DNA of 33,367 nucleotides from Gemmatimonas phototrophica. Lineage in GTDB: Bacteria; Latescibacterota; UBA2968; UBA8231. Both the position numbers and the translations under genes were made by a program. Numbering within the stretch: the first letter of the stretch is position 1; every line of letters starts with the position of its first letter. The DNA is taken from contig CAMAVQ010000030.1 of the NCBI GenBank assembly GCA_945861755.1, positions 1 to 33,367 of the forward strand. The letters are read 5' to 3'. The notes below the pieces were generated by a model, which saw nothing but the letters and a program-made list of their open reading frames with translations, searched no databases and was not told the DNA's origin. Shown here piece by piece: positions 16,040 through 24,475 of this stretch.

Positions 16040-17419
16040 TCAGCCCAACTGCGGATACCGGTCAGCGAGGGTTTCGGCGGGGGACACCTGGCGCATTTCC
16101 CCCTGGAGGTCGAGGGCCACGGTCTGGCAAAGGGGTTTGATGAAGCGCTGGGCCAGAGTTTGCACGTAGGCGCCTTGGGCCGGCAGCATGAGGATGTCGC
16201 CCGGATTCAGTTGCTCTCCATAACAGGCGTATCCCCACAGGTCGTGGGGGGTGCAGAGGCTGCCGTAGACCCGGCAGGGCTTCTGGACCAGCGAAGGATG
16301 GGAGAGGTTGATGAGCGGCGTGTGCTCGCCTTCGAGGCGCTCCCAGCCGAGGAGATTGGTGCCCCCGTCGGTGATGGCCAGCTCGGGGGTCTTCACATCG
16401 TTCACCCGCAATAACAGGTGTACGGCTTGGTTGGCCAGGTACCGGCCTGGCTCCAGCCACATCTCCAGCCCGCCGGGCAGGTGGGCCTGAAAGGCGTCCA
16501 TGATTTCGCGCGCCATGGCTTCGATGGGCTGCACCGGGTGGAGCAGGTATTCCAGATTCCAGTCGGGTGGTGGGCCTTCGGCAGGGGCTAGGCCCAGGAG
16601 GCTCAGTAGCCGTCCCCGGCGGGTCAACCAGGGGTAGGCGGCTTCGTCGTCCTCGGGATAATACCCGCCGCCGATATCGGCGAACTTCCAGCCCGCTGGC
16701 GGGGCGCACTGGCCCAGCACCGGGCCCAATTCGGCCAGGGTGTGCAGATAACCCCCGGCCTGGCGGTTCCAGCTGAGGTGGAACTGCACCCCCTCCAACT
16801 GGACATGGCGGTGGTGGCCGGCCTGGGCGGTGAACTCGGGCAGGGCGGTGAAGGGGATGCCGAATTTGGTCCACAGGCCGTGGCCCTGGGTGTTGAGGCG
16901 GACCCCGGCGCGCATGGTGGTCTGGGTACGGGCGGCCAGGGCTTCGAGGCGCTCCAGCTCGGCGAAGCTGTCCAGATGCACCGTCACCCGGCCGGCGTGG
17001 CGCAGGGCCAGGGCCAGCTCCTCGTCGGTTTTGGCCGGCCCGCTGAGCACAATGCGCTCAAAGCCGCAGCGCAGGGCCAGCTCCAATTCCAGGCCCGAGG
17101 AGGCGTCGGCAGCCAGGCCGGCCCGCTGGATGGCCTGCACCAGGCAGAGGCTGGGATTGGCCTTGAAGGCGTAGTGGACGCGGGCCACCAGGCCTTGGCG
17201 GGCAAAGGCAGCGTTGAAGCGCTGGATCTGCGCCTGGAGCCTGGGCTCCTCAAAGAGATACTGGGGGGTGCCGAAACGGCGGGCGGCCTCCAGATACCGG
17301 GTGCGGTTTTCCAGCACCTGCTCCACCAGACCGGTCAACTCACCCCGGTACAGGGGTTGGTCGTCCTGGGAGAGCAGTTGTTGCAGGGCACTGAGAATGG
17401 CGGGATCGATGGGTTTCAT
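16040..17419 (-). CDS. PLP-dependent fold-III decarboxylase (diaminopimelate/ornithine decarboxylase-like)
   Basis: 459 residues. Lys86 in HYAFKAN is the PLP Schiff-base lysine. KFG (185-187), His214, the phosphate-binding GGGYYPED (250-257), EPGRYLANQA (323-332), the catalytic C389/D393 pair in GSLCTPHD and Tyr418 all match the alanine-racemase-fold decarboxylases. These act on diaminopimelate, ornithine, arginine or carboxynorspermidine. It is longer than most LysA proteins and is not next to lysine genes, so a specialised substrate is more likely than lysine synthesis. It overlaps the preceding ATP-grasp gene by 4 bp (ATGA) and the deacetylase follows directly. Confidence 0.88.
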   Translation of the reverse strand: MKPIDPAILSALQQLLSQDDQPLYRGELTGLVEQVLENRTRYLEAARRFGTPQYLFEEPRLQAQIQRFNAAFARQGLVARVHYAFKANPSLCLVQAIQRAGLAADASSGLELELALRCGFERIVLSGPAKTDEELALALRHAGRVTVHLDSFAELERLEALAARTQTTMRAGVRLNTQGHGLWTKFGIPFTALPEFTAQAGHHRHVQLEGVQFHLSWNRQAGGYLHTLAELGPVLGQCAPPAGWKFADIGGGYYPEDDEAAYPWLTRRGRLLSLLGLAPAEGPPPDWNLEYLLHPVQPIEAMAREIMDAFQAHLPGGLEMWLEPGRYLANQAVHLLLRVNDVKTPELAITDGGTNLLGWERLEGEHTPLINLSHPSLVQKPCRVYGSLCTPHDLWGYACYGEQLNPGDILMLPAQGAYVQTLAQRFIKPLCQTVALDLQGEMRQVSPAETLADRYPQLG

Positions 17420-18633
17420 TTGAATGCCAGAATAGGGTCAGTGTCGAGTTCCAGAACGATGAGGTTGCGCAGTTCTTCGATCAGGGAGGGGAGTTGCTCT
17501 TCCCTTTGGCAGCGCACTAGGCAGGCGGCCAGGATGCGGTCGTCGTAGCTGCCTTCCCAGCAGCGCACTTCGTCGCCGGGTAGGTGGTAGGGCTCTACCT
17601 GAACCACGGCTGGGTGCGCTTCGAGGGCGCTGAAGTCGATGGCGCGGATCAGGCCGCTGCGGCTGGTCAATAACTGCAGGGAAGCCAGGGGCGCCGGGTG
17701 GGATAGGTCGGGGAAGTCAGGTTTCTGACCCAGGGCCACCTGGCAGGCGGCGCGGATGGGATCGTACCCGGTGGTGTGGAGGCACAGGTCGGGCAGGCAA
17801 TCGCCGCCTGGGCGCAGAGCCATCTCCAACAAGTAGGGGGTATCCTGGTCGAGGATGGAGTCGACCATGACGATACCCCGTTCCACCCCCAGAGCCAGGG
17901 CCCCGCGCCGGTAGGTATCCAATAATCTTCCCCGCAGGTCTTCTGGGATTCGGGCGGGGAAGTAGGCGCCCACCAGGCCGGCCAGCCCCTCCTGGGGCAG
18001 CAGGTACTTCTCGGTCAGGCGCAGCAATCGAGCCTGGCCGTCGGCGAGGTAGAAATCGGCGCTGAACTCGCGGCCCTGGACAAAACACTGGGCCAGGTAC
18101 GGGTCGCCTTCGAGGCCTTGATGCAGACGGCGATGGGCGGCCGGCAGTTGGTCGGCCTCATCGATCTTGAGTACCCACTCGCTGCCGCTGCGGTCCGTGG
18201 GTTTGAGAATCCAGGGGCCGGGGTGCTGGGTGCTAAAGGCCCGCAGCTTCTCCTCACCGTGGACCAGGCAGGTGGGCGGGGTGGAGACCCCTGCGTCCAT
18301 CCACGCCAGGGCAGTGTGGCCCTTGTCGCGGCTCAGGCCGATAGCCGCCGGAGAATGAAAAGGCACACCCAGGAGTGGGGCCAGGGCGGCGGCCAGGGGC
18401 AGATAGTCGCAGAGAAAACAGGTCAGACCGCGGTAGGGCGGTTGCTGCCGATCGGCGTAGGCGTCGAGCGCTTGAAAGGCGGCCTGGGGATCTGCGAGAT
18501 CGGCGGCCACCACCCGGGGATGATCGGCGAGCAGGGCGGTGCGCTCGGGTGTGGCCAGGAAGAGGGCATCGGGAAAATATCGGCGCACCCGCGCGGCGTA
18601 ATCAGCGCTGGGTTGGAGGACGACCAGGCTCAT
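17416..18633 (-). CDS. ATP-grasp ligase, third copy
   Basis: 405 residues from ATG 18633, which overlaps the stop of the previous ATP-grasp gene as ATGA. ILKPTDRSGSEWVLK (142-156) is the ATP-binding strand-loop, AQCFVQGREFSADF (181-194) the second grasp, and LLEMALRPGGDCLPD (268-282) the metal and substrate-binding segment. The usual HxE metal ligand strand is altered here: MVDSI, with Asp in place of Glu. The C-terminal PGDEVRCWEGSYDD matches the PGDQV..PPEGY segment of the other two copies, so all three are paralogues, this one the most diverged. It would activate a carboxylate as acyl phosphate and join it to an amine. Confidence 0.85.
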   Translation of the reverse strand: MSLVVLQPSADYAARVRRYFPDALFLATPERTALLADHPRVVAADLADPQAAFQALDAYADRQQPPYRGLTCFLCDYLPLAAALAPLLGVPFHSPAAIGLSRDKGHTALAWMDAGVSTPPTCLVHGEEKLRAFSTQHPGPWILKPTDRSGSEWVLKIDEADQLPAAHRRLHQGLEGDPYLAQCFVQGREFSADFYLADGQARLLRLTEKYLLPQEGLAGLVGAYFPARIPEDLRGRLLDTYRRGALALGVERGIVMVDSILDQDTPYLLEMALRPGGDCLPDLCLHTTGYDPIRAACQVALGQKPDFPDLSHPAPLASLQLLTSRSGLIRAIDFSALEAHPAVVQVEPYHLPGDEVRCWEGSYDDRILAACLVRCQREEQLPSLIEELRNLIVLELDTDPILAFK

Positions 18634-19964
18634 CTGGCCTGTAAAACCAGCGCGGGGGCGATGTGGAACTGGATGCGGCTGTAGAGTTCCTCCAGCGCCG
18701 CTTCGGCTTCTTCTGGGGTGGCGCCGCGCACACTGAGGTAACCCAGGAATTCGTAGCCTTCGGGCGGGGTGAGGACCTGGTCGCCAGGGGCAACCTCGAA
18801 CTCGAGTTCGCTGACACGCGGGTCCCGGCTCACCATTTCGATGCCCTCGATGGCTTCGAGCTTGCCCGAGGCCGGGGGCAGGAAGTAGCGCATTTTCATA
18901 CAGCAGCGAGGACGGGGATCGGGGTAGAAGCGGGTCTCGCCACAGGCCAGGCGTACGCCCTCCTCGTAGATATCGATTCCCAAGACCTGTTGTAAGAAGT
19001 CGGAGATATTGTCGGCCCCGCGCCGCGCTGCGATCTCCAGCACGAAGACCCCCTCGGGATTGACCTTGACCTCGCAGTGGAAGCAGGAGCGTTCCAATCC
19101 TATGGCGCGTACGGCCTGGGTCACTACCTGCTGGATCTCGTGCTCCCGCTCGGGACCCAGGCGGGTGGGCATCCACTCTTCGTATTCCATGAAGTACGCC
19201 GAATCCCTGATGCGCTCGATCTCGATCACCCCCAGGCAGGTGATCTGGTCGCCGCAGGCCAGGCCGTCGACGCTGAACTGCTGGCCGGGGATAAAGCCTT
19301 CGAGGAGAAAATCCTCTTCCGGGGAGAAGACGTCTTCCGCCGGGATGCCCAGGCCCTGGGGAGGCAGCCAGAATTCAAAAGGGTATTGGGGGTTGTGTTG
19401 GCGGTACTCGCGGATGTAGGTGGACACGTCGTCCAGCCGAGAGGCAATCTGGGCTTCGCTGTGTTCCGGCGTCAGCCGGGTCACCCCGTAACTAGACGAG
19501 CCGCTGATGGGTTTGAGCACCATCGGCTGGCCCGCCTCCCGCAGCAAGGCGTGGATCTGGGAGGCGGTGCGCACCAGGTGGAAAGGTGGGGTGGGCAGGC
19601 CCGCCTGCTGGAGGGTCTGCCGCATCAGATATTTATTGCGGGCACGCAGGGCTGCCCGCGGTGGATTGCCAGGCAGGTCCAGGTGCCGGGCAACCAGGCT
19701 GGCGGCGATCACCCCGCTTTCCGAGAAACTGAGCACCCCCGAGAGTGAATGGTCGCGGTGGAGGCCGGCGGCGAGGTCCAGGGCGTGGTGCAGATTTTCT
19801 TGGTAATCAAAATCCACCACTTGGTCGAAGCAGACTCGGTCGGCGGTAGAAGGGCGTTTCTTGATCAGCGACAAGCGGTAGCCCCGCTGCCGCAGGCGGT
19901 CGGTGTAGGGGTGGGGGTCTCCGGCGGTGTGGATGAGCAGCAGGTGCGGGCCCTCAGCCACCAT
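18630..19964 (-). CDS. ATP-grasp ligase, second copy
   Basis: 444 residues from ATG 19964; an apparent start at 19979 is TTG without a better ribosome-binding site. Its 5' end overlaps the previous gene by 11 bp and its 3' end overlaps the next by 4 bp. ATP-grasp marks are VLKPISGSSSYGV (149-161, glycine-rich loop), LLEGFIPGQQFSVDG (220-234), HCEVK (296-300) and LEIAARRGADNI (309-320). A C-terminal domain with APGDQVLTPPEGYEFLGYLSVRG is shared with the first copy. This is the carnosine-synthase/biotin-carboxylase-like group of carboxylate-amine ligases. The substrate is unknown. Confidence 0.88.
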   Translation of the reverse strand: MVAEGPHLLLIHTAGDPHPYTDRLRQRGYRLSLIKKRPSTADRVCFDQVVDFDYQENLHHALDLAAGLHRDHSLSGVLSFSESGVIAASLVARHLDLPGNPPRAALRARNKYLMRQTLQQAGLPTPPFHLVRTASQIHALLREAGQPMVLKPISGSSSYGVTRLTPEHSEAQIASRLDDVSTYIREYRQHNPQYPFEFWLPPQGLGIPAEDVFSPEEDFLLEGFIPGQQFSVDGLACGDQITCLGVIEIERIRDSAYFMEYEEWMPTRLGPEREHEIQQVVTQAVRAIGLERSCFHCEVKVNPEGVFVLEIAARRGADNISDFLQQVLGIDIYEEGVRLACGETRFYPDPRPRCCMKMRYFLPPASGKLEAIEGIEMVSRDPRVSELEFEVAPGDQVLTPPEGYEFLGYLSVRGATPEEAEAALEELYSRIQFHIAPALVLQAR

Positions 19965-21243
19965 GGGCGTAATCCCCAAGGATTTCGTCGGGTTGGATCA
20001 GGAAGGCGTTTTCCAGGCGGCTGGAACGGGTTTCCAGCCGGCGTTCGGCCTCGCGGTAGTTGCGCCCCCAGACACTGATCCAGGCCAGGTTGTCGTAGCC
20101 TTCGGGCGGGACCTGCACTTGGTCACCGGGGTGTTTGGTGAGCACCACTTCGATCAGGTTGCGGCTGCGGCGCAGGGCGCGGGTGGACTGCAGCACCACC
20201 CGCCCTGGGCGGTCGGGGACCAGGGTGCGGGAGATGGCGCAGCCATGGGCCGGCATTTCTGGGTGTACCGGCAGGCCCACAGAGGCGCGGATGTTTTCCT
20301 CGGCCAGGTCGATGTCATAGACCCGCTTCACCAGGGCGTGGATGCAGTCGCCGCCCATGCGGGCGCCGATTTCGACAATGCGCGGTCCATCGGGGGTGAT
20401 TTTGACCTCGGCGTGGATGCCCGAGTTTTCCAGACCTAGGGCCCGCACGCCGCGGGCCACCATCTGGCGTATTTCCTGCTGGACCATTAGCGGCAGGCGG
20501 GAGGGGGTACATTCGCCCCGCTCGATGAAGGAAGGTTCCAGCATTTTGGCCTTGTCGATGATGGCGTAGATGGTCACCCGACCGTGCTGGACCACTCCTT
20601 CGATGCTGACTTCGGGGCCGGTGAGGTATCCTTCGAGGATAAAATGCCCGGTGGGATAGGAATAGATGCAGTCCTGCACCCGGACCCGGCGGCGCACTTC
20701 GCGGTAAACCTCCAGGGCTTCCTGGGTCGAATCCACCCGGGTGACCCACTCGCTGTCGGAGCCCCACTCGGGTTTGAGCACCGCGGGTAAGCCGACCTCT
20801 TCGCAGGCTTTTAATAGCGAGGCGGGGCTGGAGACCCGCGCAAAGGGAGGTACGGGGATGCCGGCTTTGACGAAGGCCTGGCGCATGCGGAACTTGCTGC
20901 GCGAGCGCAGGGCCGCTGCCGGGCTGTTGCCGCGCAACCCCAGCCGTTGGGCGACCAGCGCGCAGGTGGGCACATCCTCTTCCCAAAAGGTGACCACTCC
21001 GTCCAGGCCCAGCCGGGCGTGTAAATCGCCGGCCAGATCGAGGATGCGAGGCAAGGACAGCCCGGCAGTGATCAGGGTTTGGTGGGCATAGGAAGATGCC
21101 CAGTTGTGTTCGGGATTGAAGAGAAAAATATCGAAGCCGAGGGCCGAAGCAGCGTCGAAGGTGAGCCGCTTCTTGGGCGAACCGCTGTGGATGAACAGCA
21201 GTTTGGGGGGGTCGGCAGGACTAGTCAGATCGTCCATCGGCAA
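19954..21243 (-). CDS. ATP-grasp ligase, first copy
   Basis: 429 residues if TTG 21243 is used, 427 from ATG 21237. GGAGGG lies 6 nt before the TTG but 12 nt before the ATG, so the TTG may be the real start. The stop of a 24-codon ORF directly abuts it. Motifs are VLKPEWGSDSEWV (155-167), ILEGYLTGPEVSIEG (202-216), HAEVK (277-281) and IVEIGARMGGDCIHAL (289-304). The C-terminal KHPGDQVQVPPEGYDNLAWISV is shared with the second copy. Carboxylate-amine ligase chemistry is expected from the family. It is the first large gene of the operon and has its own promoter. Confidence 0.88.
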   Translation of the reverse strand: MPMDDLTSPADPPKLLFIHSGSPKKRLTFDAASALGFDIFLFNPEHNWASSYAHQTLITAGLSLPRILDLAGDLHARLGLDGVVTFWEEDVPTCALVAQRLGLRGNSPAAALRSRSKFRMRQAFVKAGIPVPPFARVSSPASLLKACEEVGLPAVLKPEWGSDSEWVTRVDSTQEALEVYREVRRRVRVQDCIYSYPTGHFILEGYLTGPEVSIEGVVQHGRVTIYAIIDKAKMLEPSFIERGECTPSRLPLMVQQEIRQMVARGVRALGLENSGIHAEVKITPDGPRIVEIGARMGGDCIHALVKRVYDIDLAEENIRASVGLPVHPEMPAHGCAISRTLVPDRPGRVVLQSTRALRRSRNLIEVVLTKHPGDQVQVPPEGYDNLAWISVWGRNYREAERRLETRSSRLENAFLIQPDEILGDYAHGG

Positions 21244-21318
21244 CTAAAGCCCTCCATAGGAAAGGAAATGACGAGTGTACCCATGGCGATGTGCGAAAAA
21301 GAGACACAGAGCGGACAT
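21244..21318 (-). CDS. Possible 24-aa leader or precursor peptide upstream of the ATP-grasp genes
   Basis: ATG at 21318 is preceded by GAGGAG with a 7-nt spacer. The ORF encodes 24 residues starting MSALCLFFAHRHGY and ending SYGGL. Its TAG stop is immediately followed by the TTG candidate start of the first ATP-grasp gene. The ribosome-binding site of that gene is inside the last codons of this ORF. This suits a translationally coupled leader peptide. Because ATP-grasp enzymes can modify or extend ribosomal peptides, a precursor role is possible but unproven. Confidence 0.4.
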   Translation of the reverse strand: MSALCLFFAHRHGYTRHFLSYGGL

Positions 21319-21676
21319 AGGATGGCTCCTCGCGGTGAAAGCAATGGGGAAAAGCCGTTGCTGGACGGGGGAAGACGAACTTAACCAGCGCGGCCGTCAA
21401 CAAAAACGCAACAGTATACAAACTTTTGATAATAATAGAATTTTCCCCCCAAATGTCAAGAAAAAATTCCGACTATTATAAGTCTATATAAAATAGAATG
21501 TTGCGGACGATAATAAGCAAAAGGGGTAGAACGTGTATACCAGCTATTGTGGTTTTGGAAGTGCCAGAGTCTACAAGTAATGGTGGTCTAGCAAAAAAAG
21601 TGGCCCAATTTCCATGGTATGCAAGGGGGAGGGCAGGATCAGGAGCGAGAGGTGCCCGGTTGAAGTTCGGTGCGCA
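21319..21676. other. AT-rich intergenic region upstream of the ATP-grasp operon
   Basis: 358 bp without a convincing gene except the leader ORF just outside it. It contains the ATP-grasp promoter at 21432-21459 and a marked drop in GC (about 21400-21500). On the far side it holds the untranslated tail of the response-regulator pseudogene, including a T7 run on the minus strand near 21594-21600 preceded by only a weak stem. No tRNA or repeat was seen. Confidence 0.6.
21432..21459 (-). promoter_or_regulatory. Promoter of the ATP-grasp operon
   Basis: On the minus strand, perfect -35 TTGACA (21459-21454), 16-nt spacer, -10 TATTAT (21437-21432), in AT-rich sequence. The expected start near 21425 gives a leader of about 180 nt before the first ATP-grasp gene, including the 24-codon ORF. 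Confidence 0.65.
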
Positions 21677-22164
21677 TCAGCGATCGGGGGAGGTTTTGCC
21701 TTCCTCCTTTTTGAGAAACTGCTCCAACTCCGGCTTGACGATCTTCTCGTAGCAGTCCGGGCAGATGCCGTGGCTGAACTCCGCTCTGGAGTGTTGGGCC
21801 ACATAGGTGTCGATCTGCTCCCAATAGTCGTGATCGTCGCGGATGCGCTTGCAGTAGGAGCAGATGGGCAGGAGTCCCTGGAGCTTTTTTACCTGTTTGA
21901 GCGTCGCCTCGAGTTGCTGGACGTGTTTGACCAGTTCGTCTTGCAGTTGGATCACCCGGAGAAAGACCTGGACCCGGGCCTGGAGTTCTCGGCGCTTGAA
22001 AGGCTTGACCACATAGTCATTAGCAGGGGGGCGTCTGGTTGCTCCAACAGCCCCAGGGCCTCCTTGCCATTGGTGGCAACGATCACCTCGTAGCCCCACT
22101 GTTTCAGATTGGCGATGAGCAGGAGGCGGGAGACGAGGTCGTCTTCGGCTATCAGCACGCGCAA
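21677..22164 (-). pseudogene. Response regulator remnant with internal deletion and frameshift
   Basis: From the TTG at 22164 the frame starts as a normal receiver domain (LRVLIAEDDLVSRLLLI, acidic pair Asp-Asp at residues 8-9) through LLEQPDA (about 45 residues), then goes out of frame near 22020-22035. A different frame continues with ANDYVVKPFKRRELQAR, the end of a receiver domain. A coiled coil and a CSYC..RAEFSHGICPDCYEK zinc-like C-terminal module follow to 21677. Compared with receivers, about 50 residues between are missing, including the phospho-acceptor Asp and the conserved Thr/Ser. The product would be non-functional as a phosphorelay regulator. It lies 27 bp after the DUF3098-like gene. 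Confidence 0.8.
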
Positions 22165-22191
22165 GGCAGAATCTCCGCTGCTGGCGGGGGG

Positions 22192-22416
22192 TCAGGACGA
22201 GCGCCGCTCCGCTACTGCGTGGTCCCCACCTTCCTTGGCCAAGAGGGCCAGGGGGATGAGGACGCAATAACCGGCAACCAGCAGGAGTGGTGCCAGGGTC
22301 AGGGAGAGAAAGCCGTCGGCTGGCGGCACGCTCAGCGCCACGTAGCCCAGGACGATAGTGGCCAGGCCAATGGCGAAGAGGATCCAGTTTTTGCGAGTGA
22401 AAGGCAGCGCAGCCAT
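22192..22416 (-). CDS. Small two-helix membrane protein, DUF3098-like
   Basis: 74 residues: a short N-terminal FTRKNW segment, hydrophobic helices at about 11-29 and 41-60, and a charged tail. FTRKNWILFAIGLATIVLGY and the later PLLLVAGYCVLIPLALL resemble DUF3098, a small inner-membrane family often seen in FCB bacteria. Function is unknown. It begins 6 nt after rplS, whose terminal AAAAAAGGTAA supplies the likely ribosome-binding site, so it is probably the last intact gene of the translation operon. Confidence 0.7.
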   Translation of the reverse strand: MAALPFTRKNWILFAIGLATIVLGYVALSVPPADGFLSLTLAPLLLVAGYCVLIPLALLAKEGGDHAVAERRSS

Positions 22417-22422
22417 GCCCGC

Positions 22423-22770
22423 TTACCTTTTTTCTTTGATGCGGGCGGCCTTGCCCTTGCGGGTGCGCAGATAGAAGAGGCGGGCGCGGCGCACTTTGCC
22501 GCGGCGGATGTTTTCGATGCGGGCGATGCGGGGCGAATGCAGGGGGAAGATGCGCTCCACCGCCACGCTCTGGGTGACCTTGCGCACGGTGAAGGTCTCC
22601 TGGATGCCGCTGCCCTTGCGCTGGATGACGTCCCCTTCAAAGATCTGGATGCGCTCCTTTTCTCCTTCGATCACCCGCACATGGATGCGCAGGGTGTCGC
22701 CGGAGCGAAAAGCGGGGATGTCGGTCTTGAGCTGGTGCGACGTAACTTCGCGAAGGATACTGGCGTCCAT
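22423..22770 (-). CDS. rplS: 50S ribosomal protein L19
   Basis: 115 residues, full normal length. [34 protein letters not shown] and the C-terminal [23 protein letters not shown] are typical of L19, which sits at the 30S-50S interface. The start ATG 22770 follows AGAGGT. It follows trmD by 31 bp, as in the conserved ffh-rpsP-rimM-trmD-rplS order. Confidence 0.97.
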   Translation of the reverse strand: MDASILREVTSHQLKTDIPAFRSGDTLRIHVRVIEGEKERIQIFEGDVIQRKGSGIQETFTVRKVTQSVAVERIFPLHSPRIARIENIRRGKVRRARLFYLRTRKGKAARIKEKR

Positions 22771-22801
22771 TGTTTACCTCTTGGGGTTGGTTGGGCTGGT
22801 A

Positions 22802-23560
22802 TCAGCACGCTGTTTGAGTTTTGTCTTCTGTTGCTGGCAGGGCCTGGGTCCACGTTTCGACGAGACGCTGCTCCTCCTCGTCCAGTTCCGCCCTGGCCAG
22901 CAGGTCGGGCCGTCTTTCAAAGGTGCGGCGCAGCGCCTGCCGCCGGCGCCAGGCGCGCACCTGCTGGTGATCGCCGCTGAGCAGCACCTGGGGCACCGCT
23001 TCGCCGGCAAAAACCGCCGGGCGGGTGTACCAGGGGCAGTCCAGCAGGTCCTCCTGAAAGGAATCCTCGAGGGCGGAAGAGAAGTTTCCCAGCACGCCCG
23101 GGATGAGCCGCACCAACGCGTCGAGGACCACCAGGGCGGCTGGTTCGCCGCCGGTGAGCACATAATCGCCAATGGAGATCTCCTGGTCGATGTGCCGGCG
23201 GCGGATGCGTTCGTCCACGCCTTTGTAGTGGCCGCACAAGAGCACCAGGTGGGGCTCCAGCGAGAGTTCAACGGCCAACCCTTGGTCAAAAGGCCGGCCA
23301 TCGGCGCTCAGATAGATACAACGGGCCTTGGCCAGCTCCAGGGCCTCCCAGGCCTTGGCCACCGGCTCGGGTTTGATCACCATACCGCCGCCCCCGCCGT
23401 AGGGAGTATCGTCGACGGTGTGATGGCGGTCATCGGCAAAGGCCCGCAGGTCGTGGACCGCAATCTGGACCAAATTCTGGCTACAGGCTCTGGCCACCAT
23501 ACTAATGCCCAGCGGCGAGGTGAAGAATTCGGGGAAGAGGGTGACCACTTCGATTTTCAC
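22802..23560 (-). CDS. trmD: tRNA (guanine-N1)-methyltransferase
   Basis: 252 residues of the SPOUT methyltransferase that makes m1G37 in tRNA and prevents +1 frameshifting. The N-terminal VTLFPEFF, DDTPYGGGGGM, LLCGHYKGVDERI, IGDYVLTGGE (trefoil-knot SAM site) and PWYTRPA segments are all present. The start is GTG, overlapping the rimM stop as GTGA (23557-23560). Confidence 0.97.
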   Translation of the reverse strand: MKIEVVTLFPEFFTSPLGISMVARACSQNLVQIAVHDLRAFADDRHHTVDDTPYGGGGGMVIKPEPVAKAWEALELAKARCIYLSADGRPFDQGLAVELSLEPHLVLLCGHYKGVDERIRRRHIDQEISIGDYVLTGGEPAALVVLDALVRLIPGVLGNFSSALEDSFQEDLLDCPWYTRPAVFAGEAVPQVLLSGDHQQVRAWRRRQALRRTFERRPDLLARAELDEEEQRLVETWTQALPATEDKTQTAC

Positions 23561-24087
23561 TTGAGTAGGTCTCCCACTCCCCGCACCACCACCCTTCTTT
23601 GGGCCGGAGAGACTTCCACGACAAAATCGCCCACCGCGGGGATCAGGAAGTCGTCCCCACCCCCTGCGGGACTGACCACGTAGGCGTCGGCAGTGGGCAG
23701 TTGCAAAACCTCGGTGAGTTGTCCCAGAAGCACCCCGGTATCGGTCTCGACCCGGCAGCCGATCAGGTCGGAGATGTAGAAGGTGTCGGGCGGCAAGGGG
23801 GCCAACTCTTCGGGGGCGATGGTCAGATACCCCTTGATCAGCTGCTCCCGCGCCGCTTCAACCGTGTTGATGCCGGCGAACTTGACGATTAGGGCGCGCC
23901 CTTCGACCTTCCAGCTTTCCAGCCGCAGCCGGCGCTCCACAGCCCCCTCCCTGGTGAGGACGACTTCGGTGAGCCGGGCAAAGCGCTGGGGATCGTGGGT
24001 GAGGGGTTCTACCACCACCTGGCCTTTTACCCCTTTGGGTCGGGTGACGTACCCAACGGCGATGCGCTCGGCAGGGCGGGCCTCCAT
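23557..24087 (-). CDS. rimM: Ribosome maturation factor RimM
   Basis: 176 residues from ATG 24087; a GTG at 24090 directly before it is the alternative start. The N-terminal GYVTRPKGVKGQVVVEPLTH and the C-terminal PRC-barrel segment (YISDLIGCRVETDTG; DFLIPAVGDFVVEV) are typical. It binds S19 and helps 30S maturation. It sits 22 bp after rpsP, with no khpA (KH-domain) gene between as many bacteria have, and overlaps trmD by 4 bp. Confidence 0.95.
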   Translation of the reverse strand: MEARPAERIAVGYVTRPKGVKGQVVVEPLTHDPQRFARLTEVVLTREGAVERRLRLESWKVEGRALIVKFAGINTVEAAREQLIKGYLTIAPEELAPLPPDTFYISDLIGCRVETDTGVLLGQLTEVLQLPTADAYVVSPAGGGDDFLIPAVGDFVVEVSPAQRRVVVRGVGDLLK

Positions 24088-24109
24088 CACAGGGTCTGGT
24101 TCAGGCGGA

Positions 24110-24460
24110 TCAGGCCGAGGCCGGCTCTGCGGCCGGGGCCGGCTTGCCCTTGAGCTTGCGCAGACGTGCGGGCTTCTGGCGGGTGAAGGCCTTGTCGTCC
24201 ACCTTGCCCTCCAAGCCCTTCATGCGCGCCAGGATGCCTTGGCTCTTGAGCAGGGTCTGGACGGTGCCGGTCATCTGGGCGCCGCGTTTGATCCACATCA
24301 CCGCAGCTTCCTCGTCGATGGTCACCTTGGCGTAGAGCGAGTCGTAGGTCCCCACCTGGGCGAGGGTCTGACCGTCGCGCGGGGCATCGGCTTTGACCAC
24401 CACCAAGCGGTAGAAGGGGCGCTTGGTGCGGCCCATCCTCTTCAGACGCAATTTGATCAC
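24110..24460 (-). CDS. rpsP: 30S ribosomal protein S16
   Basis: 116 residues. IKLRLKRMGRTKRPFYRLVV at the start and the later VGTYD, WIKRGAQMTGTVQTLL identify S16. The start is GTG at 24460 with AAAGGAGTG upstream. The C-terminus has an Ala/Pro/Lys-rich extension beyond about residue 85, common outside Proteobacteria. It follows ffh by 15 bp. Confidence 0.97.
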   Translation of the reverse strand: MIKLRLKRMGRTKRPFYRLVVVKADAPRDGQTLAQVGTYDSLYAKVTIDEEAAVMWIKRGAQMTGTVQTLLKSQGILARMKGLEGKVDDKAFTRQKPARLRKLKGKPAPAAEPASA

Positions 24461-24475
24461 TGAAACACTCCTTTG

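Noticed and set aside
21221..21421. 66-codon minus-strand frame with a hydrophobic start
   Set aside because: Its only upstream start is TTG within a few bases of the predicted transcription start, there is no ribosome-binding site, and it overlaps the better supported 24-codon leader ORF and the ATP-grasp start.
21498..21752. 84-codon plus-strand frame
   Set aside because: No ribosome-binding site or recognisable motif; half of it is antisense to the response-regulator pseudogene.
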